From Marsupella aquatica (taxonomy: Eukaryota > Marchantiophyta), in assembly GCA_973895155.1 (NCBI GenBank), contig OZ316899.1, positions 14,756,001-14,820,000 of the forward strand: a stretch of 64,000 nucleotides of DNA, in the 5' to 3' direction. This document shows positions 1-12,680 of the stretch, piece by piece. Within the stretch, counting starts at the first letter, position 1, and the number at the start of each line of letters is the position of its first letter. Under the pieces are notes generated by a model. That model did no database searches. It was given only the letters and a program-made list of their open reading frames with translations, and had not been told where the DNA came from. The position numbers and the translations under genes are program-made.

Positions 1-127
1 CAACCGGGTTGACCTACAGATTGATGTTAACTCATTCCCGGAATGAATCGATCTAACTAATGTGGACCGTCGGTTGAAAACCCAAAATGGTAAGGGTGCA
101 TGACAGCGTTTCAGCAATACTCCAGAG

Positions 128-463
128 TTGCTCAAGCGCATCATTTTCGCTACACAAGAGTACATGAGAGTTATCGGAAATGAGAGGGTAAGCACTGAAA
201 ATGGATGGGGTTGGCGATACTTGATCGCCACTCACGAGACTGATTCACAAGTTCCGCACACATATTGGGTGAAAATCTGTTGTTTCCCTTTGTGTTCCTG
301 TGAAGACTTTTATAAGAGGCATACACGAGGGAAACCATACATGTCTTGTAAACATCTGTTGTGGGTGTATTTAAACAAGTTTTCACTCAACCTGGAGAGG
401 GACGACCTTGTCAAACAGCCAATTCTGACTATTGGGGAAGTGAGGAGTTTAATTCCGTTATAG
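128..463 (+). pseudogene. SWIM-type zinc-finger protein fragment
   Basis: A short open frame of 111 codons carries a CxC...CxH arrangement: CSCEDF, then about 14 residues later CKHLLW. This is the signature of the SWIM zinc finger, which in plants is common in MULE/FAR1-type transposase relatives and in some nuclear DNA-binding proteins. No transposase core is visible upstream, and only 127 bases precede it in the window. After the stop, another frame continues with coding-like text to about 640, suggesting a frameshifted older copy. I infer a decayed transposase-related or SWIM-family gene piece. The SWIM signature is seen directly; the family assignment is tentative. Confidence 0.5.
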
Positions 464-1384
464 ATAGGGGATTAGTCGTTTATTGGAGATGCTAATTTTA
501 GGTTGGTGGGAGAGATTCCTCGAGGTAGTGGTTTCACAAATACCAATCTGTTTTCAACTTTAATAAATAAATTATTTGAATCGTATGGCCAAACTAATGT
601 TCTAGTTCAACTGGTTCCTTCTTTTCTAATGCTTTAGAAACCGAGTGAATCTCCCTAATGTTAGCAAGGTCCTATACACTAATAGTTTATAGGGTTTCAT
701 GTTCTGTGTTTTGGGCTACAATCTTGCTAGTCTTCGGAAGTCTTCAAATTGGATACAACTCAAAAATTTGAAAGAAGACCTTTGAGATATAGGCTGGTAA
801 ATAGGTTTGTTGTAGGGGATACAGTCCTCCTCTTTTGACTACACTTAAACCCAAAATAGCTTAAACTTGGTGACTAGGATCTGTTTGGTTGAAGTTGGAA
901 TGATCAAAATGATGTCAGTATTATGCTAGCGATCTCGCTAGTCTGAGAAACTTTCCTAATAGGATACAATTTAGGGTTTAGGGTCTAGTACAGAGTTCTT
1001 GGGTCTATACACAGAAATGTGTTTAGTGTAGTGGTTGCAGTACTCTGTTGAAAGCATGTTCTAAACTTAAACCAGTAACATATGAACCTGGCGACGAGGA
1101 TCTGTACGGTTGAATTTGGAAATTGATAAATGATTTCAGTACTATACCAGCGATCTTGCTAGTCTGCTTAGGGTCCATGTTTGTCTCTCTAATAAGCGAC
1201 AGGTTCAAAGAGAAATGGGGCAGAATTTGGAAAGAAAGAGGAAAAGACTTGTCGTTCGGGTCATTGATGGACAAAACAGAAAAGACAGAAACACATGAAC
1301 TTTACTTCCTATACATATTGTGAGTACATGTCATGCTTTTGCAACTATGAAGAGGTCTGTAAACCCCACAAACTGAGTCTCTAT
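464..1384. repeat. Gene-free stretch with an old imperfect duplication
   Basis: No convincing coding region. Two diverged copies of the same roughly 90-base text lie at about 865-955 and 1088-1180. Both run through GAxGAGGATCTG, GGTTGAA and GCGATCT(C/T)GCTAGTCTG. A shorter third echo of TCTTGCTAGTCT lies near 722. The spacing is about 223 bases. I see no terminal structure linking this to a known element. Confidence 0.4.
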
Positions 1385-1741
1385 TCAGGGGCTGGCCGCC
1401 TTGTAAGCATCAGAGTCTGTGTCCGACTCCAAATCGTAATCCAAAGACGCAAGGCGTTCCTCGGTCCAGTAGTCATGGATCTCCCGTTCAATCCAATACT
1501 GCTCCTCTTCTGCAAGCCTCTTCCTCTTTGCTGCGGCCTTGCGCTGTGTCACATCTACCTTCGGCTTTGGTGGAGACTTCGCTGGTTGACCTGACTTTGG
1601 TGTCACGGGTGTTTGCCTCAATGATGATGATGATCCAACAGATGGATCTTTCTGACCAACTGCAGTTGGGAAACTGCTACCTGCGGAGACCTGAGAGTGT
1701 CGGCATTGGTTTTGGCGAAAAGTCGTCTTCCAGAGGGCCAT
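1385..1741 (-). CDS. Unknown small charged protein (low confidence)
   Basis: A 118-codon minus-strand frame reads like real protein in its second half. A Ser/Pro-rich linker is followed by a basic cluster (KAAAKRKRL, NLS-like), a helical charged stretch, and an acidic end with DYDLESDTDSD. I recognise no family. A second frame just upstream (1618-1827, same strand) overlaps in a different phase, so an intron or frameshift near 1700 is possible. It could be a host exon or a retroelement relic. The charged composition is seen; function is unknown. Confidence 0.25.
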   Translation of the reverse strand: MALWKTTFRQNQCRHSQVSAGSSFPTAVGQKDPSVGSSSSLRQTPVTPKSGQPAKSPPKPKVDVTQRKAAAKRKRLAEEEQYWIEREIHDYWTEERLASLDYDLESDTDSDAYKAASP

Positions 1742-3568
1742 CCGTCGCCGGGCTGTAACGACGGACCTCGAGTTGCCATTTCCTGTTGAAAAGCGTTTCC
1801 ACGATGAAAAACATCGAATGCCTTCACGAAGAGTTCTTCACTTAAATAAAACTCAGAGACATAGAGAGGCGCGTACCCAAACTTGATTTGAGTGAGCGTT
1901 GAGGACTTGTAATACTGAGAGCATTTCTAAACCCGCGAACTCGAGACGGAGGCGGAGGAAATGATCAGGAGAATGATTCCGAAGACTGGAGGTTTTGGGG
2001 TGACTGGCTTTGCTTAAGTAGAGGGTTCGCCTTGGGTTCGCCTGTGGTTCAGAACGGTAATTCTCCCGTTCACTTGCAAGTGACATGATTAGGTTCCAAA
2101 CAACCTCAATCATCCTTGACTCGTCACAATGAAACGCGGATTCTTGTCACGCGGGAATTGCGCTGGACTGTTCCGCTTCTGGTTTGCCTCGGGTGGCATA
2201 TTTCCCATGTGGGAGCCCGTACCTGGAGCCCGTACCTTGTGTGAGTGACCCAAAGTGTTAGCGTGATTGGACTAGCAATTTCGCTGGCCTGAAACAAATG
2301 TCATTTAGAATGATCGGACATGGAGGTTAAAACAGGTGGCAGGAGTTGCCACATAAAAATTAGTCTTTATTTTTGGTCCCAATACATTCAGGGGACTAGA
2401 ACATGCTCATGTTTACTCATTTTCTATGTCATTTTCTTTTTTGATGATCAAACGGGGTCTTCATGCTAGTGAGAAAGATTCCAGACCTGATTTTGGGGCC
2501 CCAATAAAAAGGGAAAACTTACCTGTGCCAACAAAAATTCTACTGTTTACTAGCCCATTACAATTACCTACATTAACCTACTCATACTCTAGGCATCATG
2601 ATTACACTATTCTTGTTTCTTGCTAATCATTATGCAGGTGCCCCAGCTACTTTCTGCATACAGGTACACATACGATCATATTACTGTATAGGGGACACGC
2701 TGCTTACGTACGTCACACTAGTCCAGATATCAAAACTCGAGATCGACAGGTGCCAGGATATTTTCTATGTTTGAGACATACTTGTTCCAAGTTTTTATGG
2801 CTTATTTACGAATTCTTAGGCACTTGAACCAGAAGTGCAATTCTTTTTGGCATACAACTCTACTCCTGCAGCATAGGGACTTGTCTTCTGTGTACCAGAT
2901 CTAATGAGTGCAGTTGGTAGGAATCTTCAATCCACTCAGCTTAGGTGGGGCTCTCCTGGGGCTTCTCCGATCACTCGTAGACTAGGGACTGAACTACTTC
3001 CACAGGTATTCCAATCCTACAACACTCTTTCCGAGTAAGAACCCTGTTCACCAGAATTAGTATTGGTAACACTATTTGCGTACCCTGTTTTTTTTGGGTT
3101 TACTCTAAACCCTAAACATTACCAATATGTACCAACACTACTGGTCCGCGCATCAAGTAGGACTAATTTAATCTTTAATCTGTTCCCTAGCTGTATCCAA
3201 TGCACAAATGGAATCAACATTAAACTAGATCCACTGGGATCAGGCACAGTTAGGGTATGGACAAGCGAAGGATAGAGCAATGATAGCAATCTGGAGGCAC
3301 GTTACATGTGCTCCATGATAACACACCAACCGTTTGCAACTGTATGGCTGCAGCATCCAATCTGCACTCATGTGAACTGGGATTATCCCAAACCTGAAAT
3401 ACTGCTCAGAAGTAAATTTCAGCGCCACAATAGCATATGGGCGCCCACTGAAGTCTATTTACGCTTCTACTTCCAAGACCACCTATCCTAGAGAGGAAAC
3501 TAATGAAGATTTCTAATCCAGTCACAATCTTCTCCTCAAAAGAAAGACGCTAACGCAAGCCTTGTTGA
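1742..3568. other. Gene-free stretch downstream of the FPP gene
   Basis: No recognisable exon, RNA gene or element end. The last FPP exon ends at a good splice donor, so one or more short 3' exons of that gene could lie here on the minus strand. I looked for the family's C-terminal text and did not find it. Confidence 0.35.
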
Positions 3569-6500
3569 TCACCTATGAATGTTCTGTTGAAATTCACGAT
3601 ACTTAGCAACAATTTCTTGATGCTGCCGCTTTTCATCTTCTAGTTCCTCTTCAAGGACTACAACTTTGTCGAGCAACATGAGCATGTCTCTGTCCAACTC
3701 GTCATTGGAGAGTGAAGATTGTATTTCGCACTTGACATCGCAGGTGAACATGTCACTCCTAGGCCTCTCTGCTCCGTTTAACTGAATATTTATACCTTCA
3801 AGTCTCTTATCAGCAACCTGTGATCCCACAACTTCTGCACTCTCTCTCTTGGCTGTCTCTGGGTCGTCAAAGCCTTCCAAATGTTTCATATCAGGGCATG
3901 TATCCCACTCCTTAGCCACCTTTGGTGGAGGAACTCCGTCAAAGTCATTTCCAGCCTCTTTCAAATTTGGCCAATCGACACAAGTTTCTCTACTCCCCTC
4001 CAGGTGAACCACATTCCTGCCACAAATTCTTACAAGATAGCTTACTACAGCAGTAAGTTCTGCCACAAACTCCACCACATCTGTTTCACTGTGCAAAAGC
4101 TTGTTACTTACCCCAATCAGACTATCAATCCTATGGTCCAGACCTGAATGTTTCAACTGCATCAAGGGATAAACCTGCCTTTCAGGCCCTGTTCCGCTTG
4201 GGTGGGCCGATTTACAGCTCGAGAGCTCCTGCTCTAAACCTGTTACTTTAGCCAATGCTTCGATAGCTTGTACTAAACTTCGGACTGTGGTAAAAAAGTC
4301 TAGACCCCTCGTACTGGTTTTGGATTCAGAATCAGACAAGACAGAAGCAGAGTGCTCACTTACTTCATATCTAAGCTCTGATGAGCTTCTTGAGGACAGA
4401 GATCTTCTGACGGAATTGTTTACCTCATCAGCGTATTGACTTCTTCCTTTGGTATCATACAACATAACTTCATTGGCTGCCCCTGCTCTAACGGCAATGG
4501 ACTGGGCCTCCACAAGATCTTCCAGTTCTTTGGTTATACTCCGATCTCTGACATTATCAGCATCGCCCTGCTTGTCACACAGCTTGTCCAATTTTTCCTG
4601 GACCTTAACCAAGGCTGCTTCGTTGGCACCGTTGCGAGACTGTAAGATGGAGAGTTGTTCCTTGGCAAGCATAAGCTGTTGGCTTACTTCCCTGCACAAA
4701 GAATTGGCTTCTTCGAGCTCCGTTTCCTTGGCAATCAGTTTTTTTCCTAGAAATTCAGCAACTGCATCAAATGACTTCTCACTTGGCTCGTCTTGTGTGG
4801 TGCGAAGCTCGCCTTTCTCTGTTGCCATAGCCAGCCTCTCAATCTTTGTAAAGTCATCCACGAGGTCCAGCTTGCCCATCTCAAGCTCTTTGTCTGCGCT
4901 CTTCTTGAAATCGGCCAAGTCAGCAAGAAATGCTGATGTTGAACTACAAGGATCAGCTAGTTCATTTCTCTTTCTTACACCTTCCCTTTGACGTATAAAA
5001 CACAGATGGCTGGTTTCTCTCTTCGACATACCCTCAGCAGCCTCTAGTTGTTCTTCGACATTTGAGAGTTTGCTTGCTGTCTTTGCACACATGAGACGAG
5101 ATGCTTGCAATTCTTCATCCCTCTTTGCTAGAGCCTCCTTCAGCAATTTCAGCTCAGTATCCATTCCCAGAAGTTCTTCAGAACGATTATCTGCATTTCT
5201 ACCGGTCCCATGACTGTCACGGGAACCGTCAAAAGTTGAGTTTATTGGGTTATTCATATCTCTCGGGAATGTACAACCACTCCGACCCAAAGACCTCCTT
5301 CTCTGCAGATCGAGTCCAGTGTCATTGCTACCAAGAGCATCTACTTCAATCTTCATTTGTGCCAACGCTGCAGGCCCTGGAAGTTTCTTACGAACCAGAA
5401 CCCGCAACCTCTGACATTCTGCCTCTAATTTTGAGATCTTCTTAACATTCTCTAGTTGGTTCTTGCCAGCGTTTTCAGCTACTTTTCTCTCACAATCTCT
5501 TTCTACATTTCTTATTTCTACTTCCTTGCTCAGGAGATGCAGCTCATACTTTAAAGTTGAGTTCTCTTTCTCCATGGATTGAAGCTGGGCTTGAAGAATC
5601 TTTATCTCTGTTTCCGCGCATGTTTTGGTTTCCACGGCCTCTGCCAAGGCTTTTGCCCTCTCTCGTAGAGTGATAGACATGGCATTGACTTCAGCTCGAA
5701 CGTCTAGTACCTCAGAACAAGCATCCTGTAGGTGGTGACCAGCCTCTGACAGTTTAGCTTCCATGTCCTGTCGGAGTTTGTCGTACTCACGAGTTTTTTT
5801 TATGATGGTTTCATGGATCCTGACCTCTTGTTCCTCTCGAACGTGCCTTAGTTGCCTCATACACTCTTTCAGGGCACCATCTAGATGTGAAACTCGATCC
5901 TGAGTAGCTAGCTTCTGATGTATGGCTGTGTCTAGTTGTTTCTTCGTAGCAGATGCCTCCGCCTCAGCTTTCTCCCACCCTACAGCAAGCCACATGGACA
6001 CAAAATGTCCCGGACAAACACCATTAATCCTGTGCACACTAAAGGCGCGCACTCCAAGATACAAGATGCAGGAGGAAAGGGTACTGGTGCCACTACGGAA
6101 TGACAAACCTACTTGAAGGATCGAACACTGTAGCGATTAAGAAGGTCAAACTACCGACTCCCAGTTCCAACCAGGACATCTCGTCAAATCTGGAACTTCA
6201 CGAGAACCAATCCATACAAAACCTGCTCCCAAGTATCCTCAATCGCTATACACTAGCTCCTCAAACCTGTGACATCAGAATCTTCCCCACTTCCACTAGA
6301 AAATCTGCATATGTAAAACTGATATTAAAACCTTCCACTTCAATTTACCATAGGCTGTACCTGTCACTGCTTCCTCTGCAACCTTGGCATGCTGCTTCAC
6401 CAATATATCCTTGGTCGTTAACTCTGTTTGTGCAGCATTCAGTTTATCAATCAACTGCTTGAGTTTTGATTCTGAATGTTGCCATTGGGTCATGGCCTCA

Positions 6501-7269
6501 TCAGAAACACGGGCATGGTCTGACAGAATTTTTGACACATCCTGTTGTCACAGAGTCCTGACAGTCAAGTAAGGGATAACCAATGACTAAAGGTCTAAAT
6601 CATTGTATCAAAGTCCTGACAGTCAAGTAATAGATAACCAACGACAGTCGAACATCACAGCTTGCAAATTATATCAACAAAATTAAATCGTCCGCAAAAC
6701 CAGTCAACGTAGACGATGAGACGTCAATTCAACTGTAAGGGCGGATAGGACTATGGAGTTCGGCATGTGAAAGAGTCTTCAACTTATCATAAGTAGGAAA
6801 ATTCCTGGCCCTGTCCCTACACCTACCCCTTCCCCTTCCCCAAAATGCATTTTGTTAGGGACTACTCCACTAGTTCTAAAATTGAAGGAAAACGGAACCC
6901 TCAGATTGGGTGTAGTTCTAAACTTGAGGGATTTGAGGGAAAAAGGAACCCTCAGATTGGGTAATCCTCTCCCCCTCGGCCCCAACACCACCCCCACCCC
7001 CCCCCCCCCCCTTCCTCCGGGCACAACAACTACCCAAGCACATAATTACTCACGTCCTCGGGGCTCATTAAACAAAATTCACAACATCTTGCCAGACAGA
7101 ATAACAGTGGGGGTAGGTAGATCTCTGCAGCCGAGCAGACCTGCTCGTCAAAGAACTTGGAGTTATGAGGAGAAGCCCGAGGTGATGATTCTATCGACTC
7201 AGGGGCAGACGCAATCTTTTCCTGAGCTTTCTTCTTCCAAGGCCAATTTCGTTTAGATGTTTCTGCCAT
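3569..7269 (-). CDS. FPP: Filament-like plant protein (FPP/DUF869) gene, three exons seen
   Basis: Plant-specific long coiled-coil protein; family members are linked to the cytoskeleton and membrane trafficking and have no known enzymatic activity. Exon 1 is 7141-7269 (ATG at 7267-7269, 43 codons, starting MAETSKRNWPWKKK). Exon 2 is 6361-6541 and exon 3 is 3573-5979. Splice sites fit: CAG|GTCTGC after exon 1, acceptor CAG before exon 2, ACAG|GTAC after exon 2, and TGTAG before exon 3. Phases 0 and 1 join in frame and rebuild the family motif HAKVAEEAVTG-WEKAEAEA. Exon 3 holds the other hallmarks, VSHLDGALKECMRQLRHVREEQE and LVRKKLPGPAALAQMK (each shorter than 25 residues but long for chance). 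The open frame stops at 3569, yet CATAG|GTGATC at 3577-3569 is a donor at the place where homologues have an intron, so a further 3' exon is likely. About 905 residues are visible. There is no disabling lesion, so I judge it a live host gene. Confidence 0.88.
3573..5979 (-). CDS. FPP: FPP exon 3 (main coiled-coil exon)
   Basis: About 800 uninterrupted codons of coiled coil with the conserved family blocks in order. The exon starts after TGTAG at 5980 and ends at a GTGATC donor after 3573. Read through, it would stop at TGA 3569-3571. Confidence 0.85.
6361..6541 (-). CDS. FPP: FPP exon 2
   Basis: 181 bases, entering in phase 0 and leaving in phase 1. It encodes a heptad-like helix ending in KQHAKVAEEAVTG, one of the most conserved strings of the family. 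The Gly codon is split across the intron and completed by GG at the start of exon 3 (5979). Confidence 0.8.
6865..7011. repeat. FPP intron 1: local duplication and C15 run
   Basis: GGAACCCTCAGATTGGGT occurs at 6894-6911 and again at 6945-6962 inside a 51-base imperfect tandem duplication. A run of 15 C residues follows at 6997-7011. Both lie inside the first FPP intron and look like ordinary slippage sequence. Confidence 0.8.
7141..7269 (-). CDS. FPP: FPP exon 1 (start exon)
   Basis: 129 bases, 43 codons, from ATG to CAG followed by GTCTGC. The N-terminus has the family's Trp/Lys-rich start (WPWKKK), then a Ser-rich stretch ending FFDEQ. Phase 0 at the 3' end. Confidence 0.8.
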
Positions 7270-10200
7270 GATGATCAGCAATTCTCCCAGCTAATTCAAC
7301 CTGGGGAAGCAAACAATGGTAGGATTAATTTGACAAAATAATGAATTTGATCTGATTCCTCCCGCAGGAAACAGATGGGAGCAAGTATTGGCTACGCCAA
7401 ATATGAAATTAAAAGATTTACAACTTTGATCTTCTCCGTAAAGATTCTGCTTTCTGCTAAACCACACAACAGATACGACGGGCGCATGGAACTCCTACGT
7501 CAAGCTTCAGCAGTCCGGACTTCTGGTTAGTAACCCTGGCTTCTTTTCTACCAAGTTGTAAGGAAATGCACAAGAACTGCAAGGTACACGCATTGGACAC
7601 CTCCTAAGAGCAATGTTCACTAGATCTGTACTAGACAACATCTACGAGCTTCCCCGCTGTTCCCCTGGTTCTCACATTGAGTTGCTAATAATGGCCTTAG
7701 GACAACCAGGCAACAGATATTGGATCACCACAGGATTTAGGTCTATTTGCCTCATGAAGTATACAATTAGAAACTATCAGCGATAGACCGTTCCTGAAAG
7801 ATTATGGGGGTGCGCTATAGCTTTCGTACATCTCACTGCTTCACAACCTTACATGTTTACGTACGGTACCAGCAATGGACCCAAAGATTCTCTGACAGAA
7901 TGTAATTCGACACCTATTCTCCCTATCCCTGCTACACGCTTCTTAAAAGTCTCCAAAAACAACTCCGACTCGTACATAGACTTGGTAACACTAAGCCGAA
8001 ACAAGTGAGCATCATATCTATCGCGGAGAATAACAGTTCATTAGACCAACTTCAAGGGAGTTATTCCCAAAGGAAAATGACCAAACGATCGTTGTCGAAC
8101 CAAGATAGGCTGGTGACAATGCCCCTCTAATACATACATGAGCATTGACAGCCCTGAACACATTATACAACAGGTCGTCTTTCCTTATCTCTCTTCACAG
8201 AGCGCTGTTTGTGACGAAGGGAGTTAATTAGCTTTTGAAGGACAGTAACTCCAACAATCAAGTGTAATGCGCCAGACAAGTCAGGCTCGGAGTCAGAGCT
8301 AGCTTTAGTTTGATAAGATACTGAAAACGTAAGGCTCATCAAAAATACATATTCGAGCAACTATTGGTGAGGCGGAGATGTTGGCGGGAGTCAAAAAATA
8401 GCGTTCCATAGTAGACTCCATCGTAGACATCGACGAATGCAGCTTTAACAAAAGACAATAGCTTACACAACATGTCATAATGAAAATATACTCATTCTTC
8501 CGCTGCGTTCTTCCAGAAACATCAGACAATGATCTCTGCGTCCCTCCTCGATTTCGTCTCAAGAAAACGGCAAGTAGGTCGCTACTTGCAAAGTGCTTAA
8601 CACTTGTCTTTTTCTATCGCCAAAATGGATGTCCTAAAGAATGACCTGCCCCTCGACGGGTTTTAGTCCCGACTCTCCTCACTCGACAAAATGGGGCCTA
8701 ATCCACACCATTTCTGTTAGAATCGTACACAGGTATAACGCCCCAATTCATACAACCTTGCGCCGCACTAAAAGGCGTTCGGGTAGCTGCACACCGAAGT
8801 ACTCCACTCTACTCTGCCAAACATCTAGACTAGGCCATGTGGAGCGCATAACAGTTTAGGTTCGTTCTCTTATGGAAAGAAACGAGGAAGCGGGCAGGGA
8901 GGAATACTTGCTGGCGAGGGCATAACTTTTATCGAGTGGGACAAAAACTAATGTTAGCCACTCTATAGCCAAGTCAAACTATCACTTGCTATATGGCGAA
9001 TCTTAGGGCCGTCTTGCATGTGACAAGTCCTTTGTGTTCCGGCCCTAAACTGAACCCGTGGCATTTGTAAATGCAGCAATAGGCTGGCAGTAGTGACGGC
9101 CACTTTAGAGGATATGCAAGGGCAAGGGCCAAAAAATTTCCCGAGGTCCCAAACTTTGAACTGCAAATAAAACAAAATCGCATCTGATCCTGCCCTGTAC
9201 AATTTGCGGTGCCAAAGACAAAGAAGTAAATGCGATAGGGTAAGCACGGCACACGTAAGCTCTTCTTGATTGTATTTTTCTGACATCGGTGGGCTGCTAA
9301 GGGTTGCTTTTTTCAGGACTCTTGCACATGCAAGGCAGCCCTTAGTTTCAGTCTTCCTAGTTCATTTTTGTTTTGTTATTATTTTTATTTTTATTTGGCC
9401 TATGAGGGCTGTCTTCTTTGTTATCCCATCAGTTTTGAATTTATCTTAGACCCCCTATATGTTCTTTGTTATTTCAAAATACTTTGTTTTTCTTTTTTGC
9501 ACTTGTACTCCTTTCCACAATTCTTATATAATTTTTCCCTTCAAAATAATCTTGAAGTGAAATAATTGTTACCTTTTTTTACTAACCTGTCCCCCACAAT
9601 GGCTGAAATTGCTAAGTACTCCCCCATTCTATTTTAATTGCTTCCTTGTCCCCCATTTCGTATGTTGGGTTTACTTAACCACAGGGGCTGACCCAAGGTC
9701 GGCTCGCATTGGTCGATTTCCACGTGGTGCAATTGGATGCGCTTCACCCCGGTCCCAAAACTGTAACTGGGCTCTTCCCTCCCCGGGGGCACTCCCATGC
9801 AACCTTTGCTGCCAGGCCCGGCCGCTCCCCTATCGCATCTCACGCCCTCCCGTAAGCCCTTGGCTGCCAGGCGCGGCCCTGCCCTGCCCTTGCCAATCAC
9901 CAATTGCTCTCGCCCCCCCACTGCCAGCCAAAACCCTCCCAGGGCCGACGATCCTCCTCGCCCCAAAGACCAACCCTTTTGCCAGGCCCAGGCCCGATGA
10001 CCACTTTAGGCTCGCTCGGACAGCCTTTGCGTACAGGCCCGTTCTTTCCCCCAAAAACAGTCAAATGTTTGTACATTTGAATGTGTAAACAGCCGACGAC
10101 AGATAGTTGACAACAACAGACGTGGAAGGGTGAGGGCGATGGGCAACTGAACGCGGATGTCAGTGTCAGGAGGTGCAGCAATGTTGGTTTAGGCAAGGAC

Positions 10201-10814
10201 AAGTGTGAAACGAGACGCACAGAGTTTGTGAATCGTGACTCCCATGCAAATTCATTTTTCCCCGAAAAAACTCACCTGAATGTTGCCACATTTGAGCACT
10301 GTATTTCTGCGATTTCAGTCTGTAGGATCCTCAAACTGAGTTGAGGAAAGGGCGTTAGTGGGAGGGCGAGGGCAGGGGTGAAGTTATGCACGAAGGCTGG
10401 CTAGGCAAAGGACATGGCGGTCAAGCTTACCAGCCTCGTGCAAGCTTTCTTGATCTGCATTTGGGCCACCCTGAGAGTGCTTAGCACATTGTTCATGTGA
10501 TCTTGAATCTTGTTGACCATGCTCAAGACTATCTGCACCGCTGTTTACAGTCATTTCATTCAAGTAGACCTGCAATCTACAACCATGAACCAAGTGCTCC
10601 AGACTTCCCGTCAGACACATTGGGTGAGCACCCGGCTGAGCAAACCCGAGAGCAGACCAATAGTAATATGCTTTCAACAACAATGAAGGTGGAGTCAATG
10701 AGGGCTGAACCAGGGACAATCGAGTATCTCCATGGTTCACACTTGGACTCAGGTTTTAGGATGGCAAAAGAAATTGGCAAAGGGCAAGCATAGGTCCAGA
10801 ATGTTCCTTGCCCC
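7270..10814. other. Intergenic stretch upstream of the FPP gene
   Basis: The first few hundred bases upstream of 7270 should hold the 5' UTR and promoter of the FPP gene, but I can point to no specific box. A GC-rich block at about 9700-10020 contains a CCACGTGG G-box-like sequence near 9720. Open frames here overlap one another on both strands and none resembles a family I know. No RNA gene or element end was seen. Confidence 0.4.
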
Positions 10815-10949
10815 TATCGTGCGCATACACATTGCTACACAACACATTGAAGCATAGTCACAATCCAACATTTCAAACATAAGAAAATGGAGTCCAAATG
10901 GAACCCATGTCCACACATGTCCAAAACCCACAATCGCCCCCCTAGCTGG
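10815..10949 (-). repeat. Element B terminal X block and purine tract
   Basis: On the minus strand CCCAGCTAGGGGGGCG (10934-10949) is the counterpart of the purine tracts before X in C and D. The X-like block then ends GTATGCGCACGATA, against CGCACGACA in D. Confidence 0.6.
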
Positions 10950-11107
10950 GAGTAAGGTCCCCTAACTCTAGCTAGCCATGAGTTCTACAAGGTTGATATA
11001 CACCTTTTTAGGTGTGAAGATCAGGAGGTTGGGTGCAAGTGAGCCCCATTGATCACCTACCTGCAATCCATATCTTCCAAGTAAACACAAGTGATAACTA
11101 GTTGGCT

Positions 11108-12680
11108 TCACCGACATTGAGGACACAACCATGATCCACTAGAAATCACCTGCAATGGTGGTGTCAAACACAACATGTGCCCTCCTCTAGAACATTGATC
11201 ACAAATCAACATAGTAGCTGCTCCCTGAGTAGATCCGCACAACATACACTTCAAGCCGGCACAAACATGTGCCAAGCTTGGATCCACTATACCATCAATG
11301 TTTGGAAGATGACATAGTGCACAATTGTGCACATGATCCTTCCAAACCATATCATCGCTTCCCTCTAAGATTAGGACACCAGAAGGCACACACAAAATGG
11401 TTTGACCTATAGTCACATCAAGGGTTGTGGGTGTTGTCTGCTACAAATAAACATAATTGTTAGGATGAATTCTTCTAATCCTCATGCAACAACCTCCTCC
11501 ACGAATAGTAACATACCACAAAGTATTGCAATGTTGGGCAATACCAAGGTTGTCAAAGGCCATGGGCATAACTCTCTCAAAAACTTGTGCCCTCTTTGAA
11601 CAAACCTGGACCCAAACAGCTAGATCATCCAAATCCACAACAATTGCAACATCACAACAAATAGCCATTGGCAAATCTGGCTCTCTACCATAGAGCAAAA
11701 AGTAAGGTGAGAAGGATGCAAGTGATGCTTGCCAACTGAAACGGTAGCCCATAGCTAACCAAGGTAGTTGGAGATCCCAATCTCCCAAATGACCAACCTA
11801 AAAAACCATACTTGCACAATCCTCTCTTCATAGTTTGTATAACTCTCTCAGCCAATCCCTCTGCCTCAAGATGATCTTGAGAAGTAGTACGATGATCAAT
11901 CAAAACTTGCTCACACAAACTCTCAAATTCTCCATGGCATTTTGTGCCCTGATCAGTCAACACCTCAGTTGGTGCTCCAAAATGACTGAGTCCATGATCC
12001 AAAAATGTGGCAGCAACTCCTTCACTAGCTTTATCTGACAACGCCACTAGCTCAATCCACTTGGATAAGTGCTCCACCATGACCAAAACATACCAACTAT
12101 GTCGTTGGGTAAGGGGCAATGGACCAGCAAAATCTAAATTCCATTGATATCCCAAACCCATGATTAGCAACAGATGCAACTAGGGAGTGGGAGCATTGAA
12201 CGATGCCCGCACTCAATCACAAACCACACACTTAGCTATCAATTGTTGGACATCAATGTGCATACCACGCCACCAATACTGTGTCTACAATAAGCTATAA
12301 GTGCGCTTCACACCAAAGTGACCCAACTCCTTGTGCGCATGTCACACCGAATGTACTCGTTGTGATGGTTTTGGTACAACCAACACCTTACCATCATGTA
12401 GTACCCTCAAAAGATGGTTTCCTTCCCATCAAAACCTCTTGGCTTGTTATAGAACCCTATCCCGCTCCTTAGCATCACCATTGCCACCAATGGAGCGGCC
12501 ACGCAGATATTCCAACACTCTCACATCGTTGTGAATATCTTGTTGCCCAAAAACTACATCACCAACATCCATATGAAGACTCGTCATCTACTCCATCCAA
12601 TGAAGTAGAGTCCACAGATCCACTACATGTTGGCACCCAACAAAGGAAGACAGATGCATGTCATCTTGACACCATCTCCT
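11108..12680 (-). pseudogene. Element B integrase + PHD finger (broken pol 3' end)
   Basis: Integrase catalytic-core text in pieces: NLDFAGPLPL (first Asp), LTDQGTK (second Asp), and GLAERVIQTMKRG (Glu). Then comes the C-terminal part ending near PSGVLILEG, and a PHD finger at about 11108-11245 with all eight zinc ligands in place: CMLC, CDQC, HMLC, CPQC. The piece before the core has a stop (SR-stop-HAS), and the frame shifts near 11790 and 11430. Compared with D, B keeps CAA (Gln) in AERVIQTM where D has TAG. It cannot make a full polyprotein, but the PHD segment is remarkably intact. Confidence 0.75.

Noticed and set aside
6997-7011. C15 run as a regulatory element
   Set aside because: Inside an intron next to a local duplication; most simply polymerase slippage.
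9609-10088. Overlapping Pro/Ala-rich open frames on both strands
   Set aside because: The GC-rich composition creates open frames in several phases at once; none resembles a protein family.
10384-10795. Open frames just left of element B (both strands)
   Set aside because: They overlap each other, with no recognisable motif and no splice context I trust.
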